Source: Oscillospiraceae bacterium (GTDB lineage: Bacteria; Bacillota; Clostridia; Oscillospirales; Ruminococcaceae). From it: DNA of 64,000 nt. Below, in pieces: positions 61,725 through 64,000 of the stretch. The DNA is taken from positions 30,712 to 94,711 of the forward strand of contig WRHO01000003.1 in assembly GCA_009783205.1 (NCBI GenBank), in the 5' to 3' direction. The notes below the pieces were generated by a model. That model was given only the letters and a program-made list of their open reading frames with translations. It ran no database searches and had not been told where the DNA came from. The position numbers and the translations under genes were made by a program. Each line of letters begins with the position of its first letter. Positions within the stretch are counted from its first letter, which is position 1.

Positions 61725-61877
61725 TTGTACTGCGTCAAGCGGACTGCTGTTGCTTCGTCTGCTTACCGTTCAGCCGAGAAACTGAAAAACGAGTACGACG
61801 GCAACCCACACGCACACATTCTATTGACTACTCGTGATGTAGATAATGACGGTTTTGGAAAGAAAAACAGAGAGTGA
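61725..61877 (+). pseudogene. MobA/MobL relaxase relic
   Basis: One plus-strand frame encodes CVKRTAVASSAYRSAEKLKN then EYDGNPHAHILLTTRDVDND and GFGKKNRE, ending at TGA 61875-61877. These are two conserved parts of plasmid or ICE mobilisation relaxases of the MobA/MobL type (AYRSGxKLxNEYDG near the N-terminus, NPHAHIMLTxR downstream), joined with the intervening residues deleted. There is no start and no C-terminal part. The rest of 61878-62150 shows no further domain, although it may be more of the same decayed DNA. Confidence 0.65.
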
Positions 61878-62158
61878 AATAACGGGTCAATCTATCAGTC
61901 ATCAGGGGATTTGAAATGTCGTTCAAGCACTCGGCGAACGTGTCAACACAAGAGAATTAAATCAAGCTCGGCTTTTCTGTGTTGTCAATACATCTGAACG
62001 AATAATTACTTTATTTACGACATACTGGCTTTTACCAGTTTAGAGTATTTATGGATTTTAGATGTACAAGGCAACAGTATTCCCTATTGGCAAATAGAGT
62101 ATATTAGGGGTAGATTTCCGAACAGTATAATATTGGGATGACCTTATGTTATAGGCGT

Positions 62159-62191
62159 AATGGAAACGATGATTTTATCATCGTTTCCATT
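62159..62191. promoter_or_regulatory. 14-bp hairpin before the metalloprotease promoter
   Basis: AATGGAAACGATGA (62159-62172) pairs perfectly with TCATCGTTTCCATT (62178-62191) around TTTTA. It has no T run on either side. It could be an operator or a leftover of the adjacent mobile DNA. Confidence 0.35.
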
Positions 62192-62203
62192 GTTAAAATC
62201 GTA

Positions 62204-62232
62204 TTGACATATTTATTGTTTTTGATTATACT
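62204..62232 (+). promoter_or_regulatory. promoter of the HExxH metalloprotease
   Basis: TTGACA (62204-62209), a 17-nt spacer and TATACT (62227-62232). The ribosome site AGGTG lies 36 nt upstream-to-start of the ATG at 62268. Confidence 0.75.
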
Positions 62233-62267
62233 ATGTATATCTTGATTAATTATTAGGTGATAATTTT

Positions 62268-63503
62268 ATGAAAAAACAAGTTCTCTCATTTTTTGTTATA
62301 TTCGCGGTTTTCTTTTCATCGCTCGCCCCTACACCAGTTTATGCAGGGGTTACGCGCCCGTCAGAAATAACCCAACCGATAGACGAATTTTATCCTTATA
62401 GAGAAAGCGCGCATTTCCTTTTCGATATTCCGTCAAGTTATTTAAGGGGCGAAATTACTCCTGAACAGTTAGGGTGGTATCTTTCCGAAATGGATAAGCT
62501 TTACGAAGCTTTGGCAGATTTTGTCGGTGGTGCTGATGGTTGGTTGCCTGACAGCCGTTATACAACCGGAGACCCAAGAAAAGTTTTAATGATGTGTGTC
62601 AATTCGGGCGGGGGTATGTCGGCGTATCTCGGCAGAACGCAAATCAATTTTAATACCGAGTTTTATAATGGAGACCATATAATGAGAACCGTAAATGGTA
62701 TACGCAACGCACAAATATACTGGGCACCGGTACATGAATTAGGTCATGTTTTCAGCCATAATCAATATTTTAGTGCCGAGTGGTTAGCCGATTTTCTTAT
62801 GATGTACGCCTCTATAGCAACCGGCATTAATTATACGGGTCCGATACAGCCGAAATTAGGATTACCCGATGAACCGACATTAGAAGGGTGGTATAAACGG
62901 GAAATGAACTGGCAAAATCAAACTGGCATTGCTTGGTGGGCATTGACGATATATGATAATAACTCAAAGCAGGGAACATGGTTAAATATGGCTATATTAA
63001 ACTTTGTCCGTGACCATGGTTGGGATACGTTAAAACGAGCCTTCAGGAGTTATCATGACAGCAGTTACCATTATGAGGGACAGTGGTATGAATCAAAATG
63101 GTGGGTAGATATTGACTATCACGAATTTATAGACCGTATTGATTATTTTAGCGGCGTGAACTTCCGCAAAGAATATCTTGAAAATATGGGGTGGCTTGAA
63201 GCGGTCGAGGAAGAATTCTCTACCACGGAAATAAAGATTAAGTGGGCAAATCCGCTTTGTATTAACACGGTTGATGATGGGGTTGTTGAGCTGTATAATC
63301 CCACCGATGAGAACGTATCTGCAAAAGGGTTGTATCTTTCCAACGATGTGAAAAATCGGTTTAAACAGCAGATTCCGTCTGTTATTCTGAGAGCGGGAGA
63401 GTCGGTTTGTGTTGAAGTCGGTTTTGATTTGGAAGAAGGGGAAATGTTACGGTTATACGATGTTGGGGGAATGGCTTTGTCAGTGGTAGAGATTACAAAA
63501 TGA
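62268..63503 (+). CDS. secreted HExxH metalloprotease (M60-like) with C-terminal lamin-tail-like domain
   Basis: The 411-residue product has a signal peptide (about 1-26, VFFSSLAPTPVYAG). Its catalytic motif is HELGH at 156-160, with a third-ligand candidate Glu171 (HExxHx10E, in FSAEWLADF). A helical region (WWALTIYDN, FNMAILNFVRDHGWDTLKRA) and a beta-rich LTD-like domain from about 325 (VELYNPTDENVSAKGLYLS) follow. The zinc motif and order resemble M60/enhancin-like mucin-active proteases; substrate unknown. It has its own promoter. The stop overlaps the start of a truncated paralogue by 4 bp. Confidence 0.7.
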   Translation: MKKQVLSFFVIFAVFFSSLAPTPVYAGVTRPSEITQPIDEFYPYRESAHFLFDIPSSYLRGEITPEQLGWYLSEMDKLYEALADFVGGADGWLPDSRYTTGDPRKVLMMCVNSGGGMSAYLGRTQINFNTEFYNGDHIMRTVNGIRNAQIYWAPVHELGHVFSHNQYFSAEWLADFLMMYASIATGINYTGPIQPKLGLPDEPTLEGWYKREMNWQNQTGIAWWALTIYDNNSKQGTWLNMAILNFVRDHGWDTLKRAFRSYHDSSYHYEGQWYESKWWVDIDYHEFIDRIDYFSGVNFRKEYLENMGWLEAVEEEFSTTEIKIKWANPLCINTVDDGVVELYNPTDENVSAKGLYLSNDVKNRFKQQIPSVILRAGESVCVEVGFDLEEGEMLRLYDVGGMALSVVEITK

Positions 63504-63655
63504 AAAAAAGATTTTTATCAATTTTTATATCAATTATAATGTTCTGTGTGCTACTCTCGTCTTCACAGGCTGAAGAAACAACGGGGAGGCGACCTGCGGA
63601 AATAACACAACCGGAAGACGAATTTACGCCATACCGCGAAAGTGAGCATTTTGCA
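63500..63655 (+). pseudogene. truncated paralogue of the 62268 metalloprotease
   Basis: ATG 63500 overlaps the upstream stop (ATGA). The first 50 residues repeat the preceding protein's start: a signal peptide, then RRPAEITQPEDEFTPYRESE against TRPSEITQPIDEFYPYRESA. After YRESEHF the similarity stops, near 63640-63655. From there the minus strand encodes a DUF3788-type protein. The frame runs on to a stop at 63715, but those residues are not conserved. A recombination event replaced the rest of the gene. Confidence 0.75.
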
Positions 63656-64000
63656 AGACCATTCCTTCGCTTCTCGAATCAACTGCCGTGTTTCTTCACT
63701 AACATCAGCGTTTAGAATTTCAGTGCGGTTCTTTTCTTTGAACCAAATCGCAACGCAGAAATGCTCTTCATAAACATGAAGCCAATACAGCGTTTTCTCT
63801 TTCCGTGTACCCCTTGCCGTAGTCCAAAAATGCTGCCCTTTCGCAAACCACGCCTTATACGGCTTGTACCACTGCCACACTTGCTCAATATCCATGTTCG
63901 ATAAAGTTTCTTGAAGTGTTTCATATGCGGTATAACTTTCGCCGAGCGTTTCCGTTAATGTTTCGCTTGTAGGCGGCGAGTTAGGGTCTTTGAATTGTAA
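63640..64000 (-). CDS. DUF3788-type protein (partial; open at the window end)
   Basis: The minus-strand frame is open from the right edge of the window and encodes DPNSPPTSETLTETLGESYT at the start, then EQVWQWYKPYKAWFAKGQ and LYWLHVYEEHFCVAIWFKEK, then DVSEETRQLIREAKEW, the DUF3788 pattern. Residues beyond about 63650 are antisense to the truncated protease gene. The true C-terminus is therefore lost and the frame stops only at 63563. Function unknown. It marks the right edge of the foreign segment. Confidence 0.55.

Overview
The window looks like chromosomal DNA of an anaerobic, probably endospore-forming member of the Clostridia (an uncultured Oscillospiraceae/Ruminococcaceae-like lineage is my best guess). 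The reasons are spoIIR, a bofA/yaaL pair, ECF sigma/anti-sigma pairs, clostridial flavin/iron-sulfur NADH enzymes, an F-type ATPase in Gram-positive gene order, and surface proteins with dockerin-like and NPxTG-like ends. Most of it is housekeeping DNA in short operons; foreign or decaying DNA sits at a few points (5.8-7.0, 13.9-14.5, 29.6-31.2 and 61.7-64.0 kb).

Layout. 0-3.2 kb: end of an atp operon (atpA end, a possible 38-codon membrane peptide, atpG, atpD, atpC), closed by a long two-way terminator shared with the convergent valS. 5.8-8.6 kb: a small palindromic insertion, an AT-rich MazF-like gene and a VWA lipoprotein. 8.6-14 kb: uvrA, then an orphan topoisomerase subunit B paralogue coupled to a zinc-ribbon protein. 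13.9-14.5 kb: remains of a DUF3791/DUF3990 cluster. 14.7-16.7 kb: an ECF sigma/anti-sigma pair diverging from a hemolysin-III gene. 16.7-23.5 kb: a preQ1 riboswitch and queT, a three-gene flavin/Fe-S complex resembling the Sporomusa-type electron-bifurcating transhydrogenase StnABC, then pnp and mtnA. 23.5-26.5 kb: a second ECF/anti-sigma pair and spoIIR. 26.5-38.7 kb, mostly minus strand: secA, a class A PBP, nagB, a transglutaminase-like protein, thiN, a phage-like XRE/ImmA switch, der, plsY and gpsA. 38.8-43.5 kb: prfA, sua5, coaE, a lytic transglycosylase and an M18 aminopeptidase. 43.5-55.8 kb: yihY, a degenerate GGDEF/EAL protein, a leaderless membrane-protein gene, a tRNA methyltransferase, rsmI, yebC, bofA/yaaL, metA, a CmpB-like protein and a DacF-like carboxypeptidase. 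55.8-64 kb: a surface-protein region with a giant papain-like protease, an NPKTG-anchored protein sharing an unusual Cys motif with it, a HExxH metalloprotease, a truncated paralogue, a relaxase relic and a partial DUF3788 gene.

The least expected signals are in the intergenic DNA. Two elements of about 160 bp (23335-23497 and 48370-48529) share a core at the same offset but have unrelated, self-complementary arms. Shorter relatives of both arm types occur elsewhere. One of the 160-bp elements fills its gap exactly from a stop codon to the next start codon and supplies the next gene's Shine-Dalgarno sequence. Separately, TTGACAG heptamer repeats abut the stop codons of four genes. The other candidate is the CxxCGx5CxC motif, present six times in two neighbouring surface proteins.

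All calls come from reading sequence and translations by eye. No database search, folding program or alignment was run.
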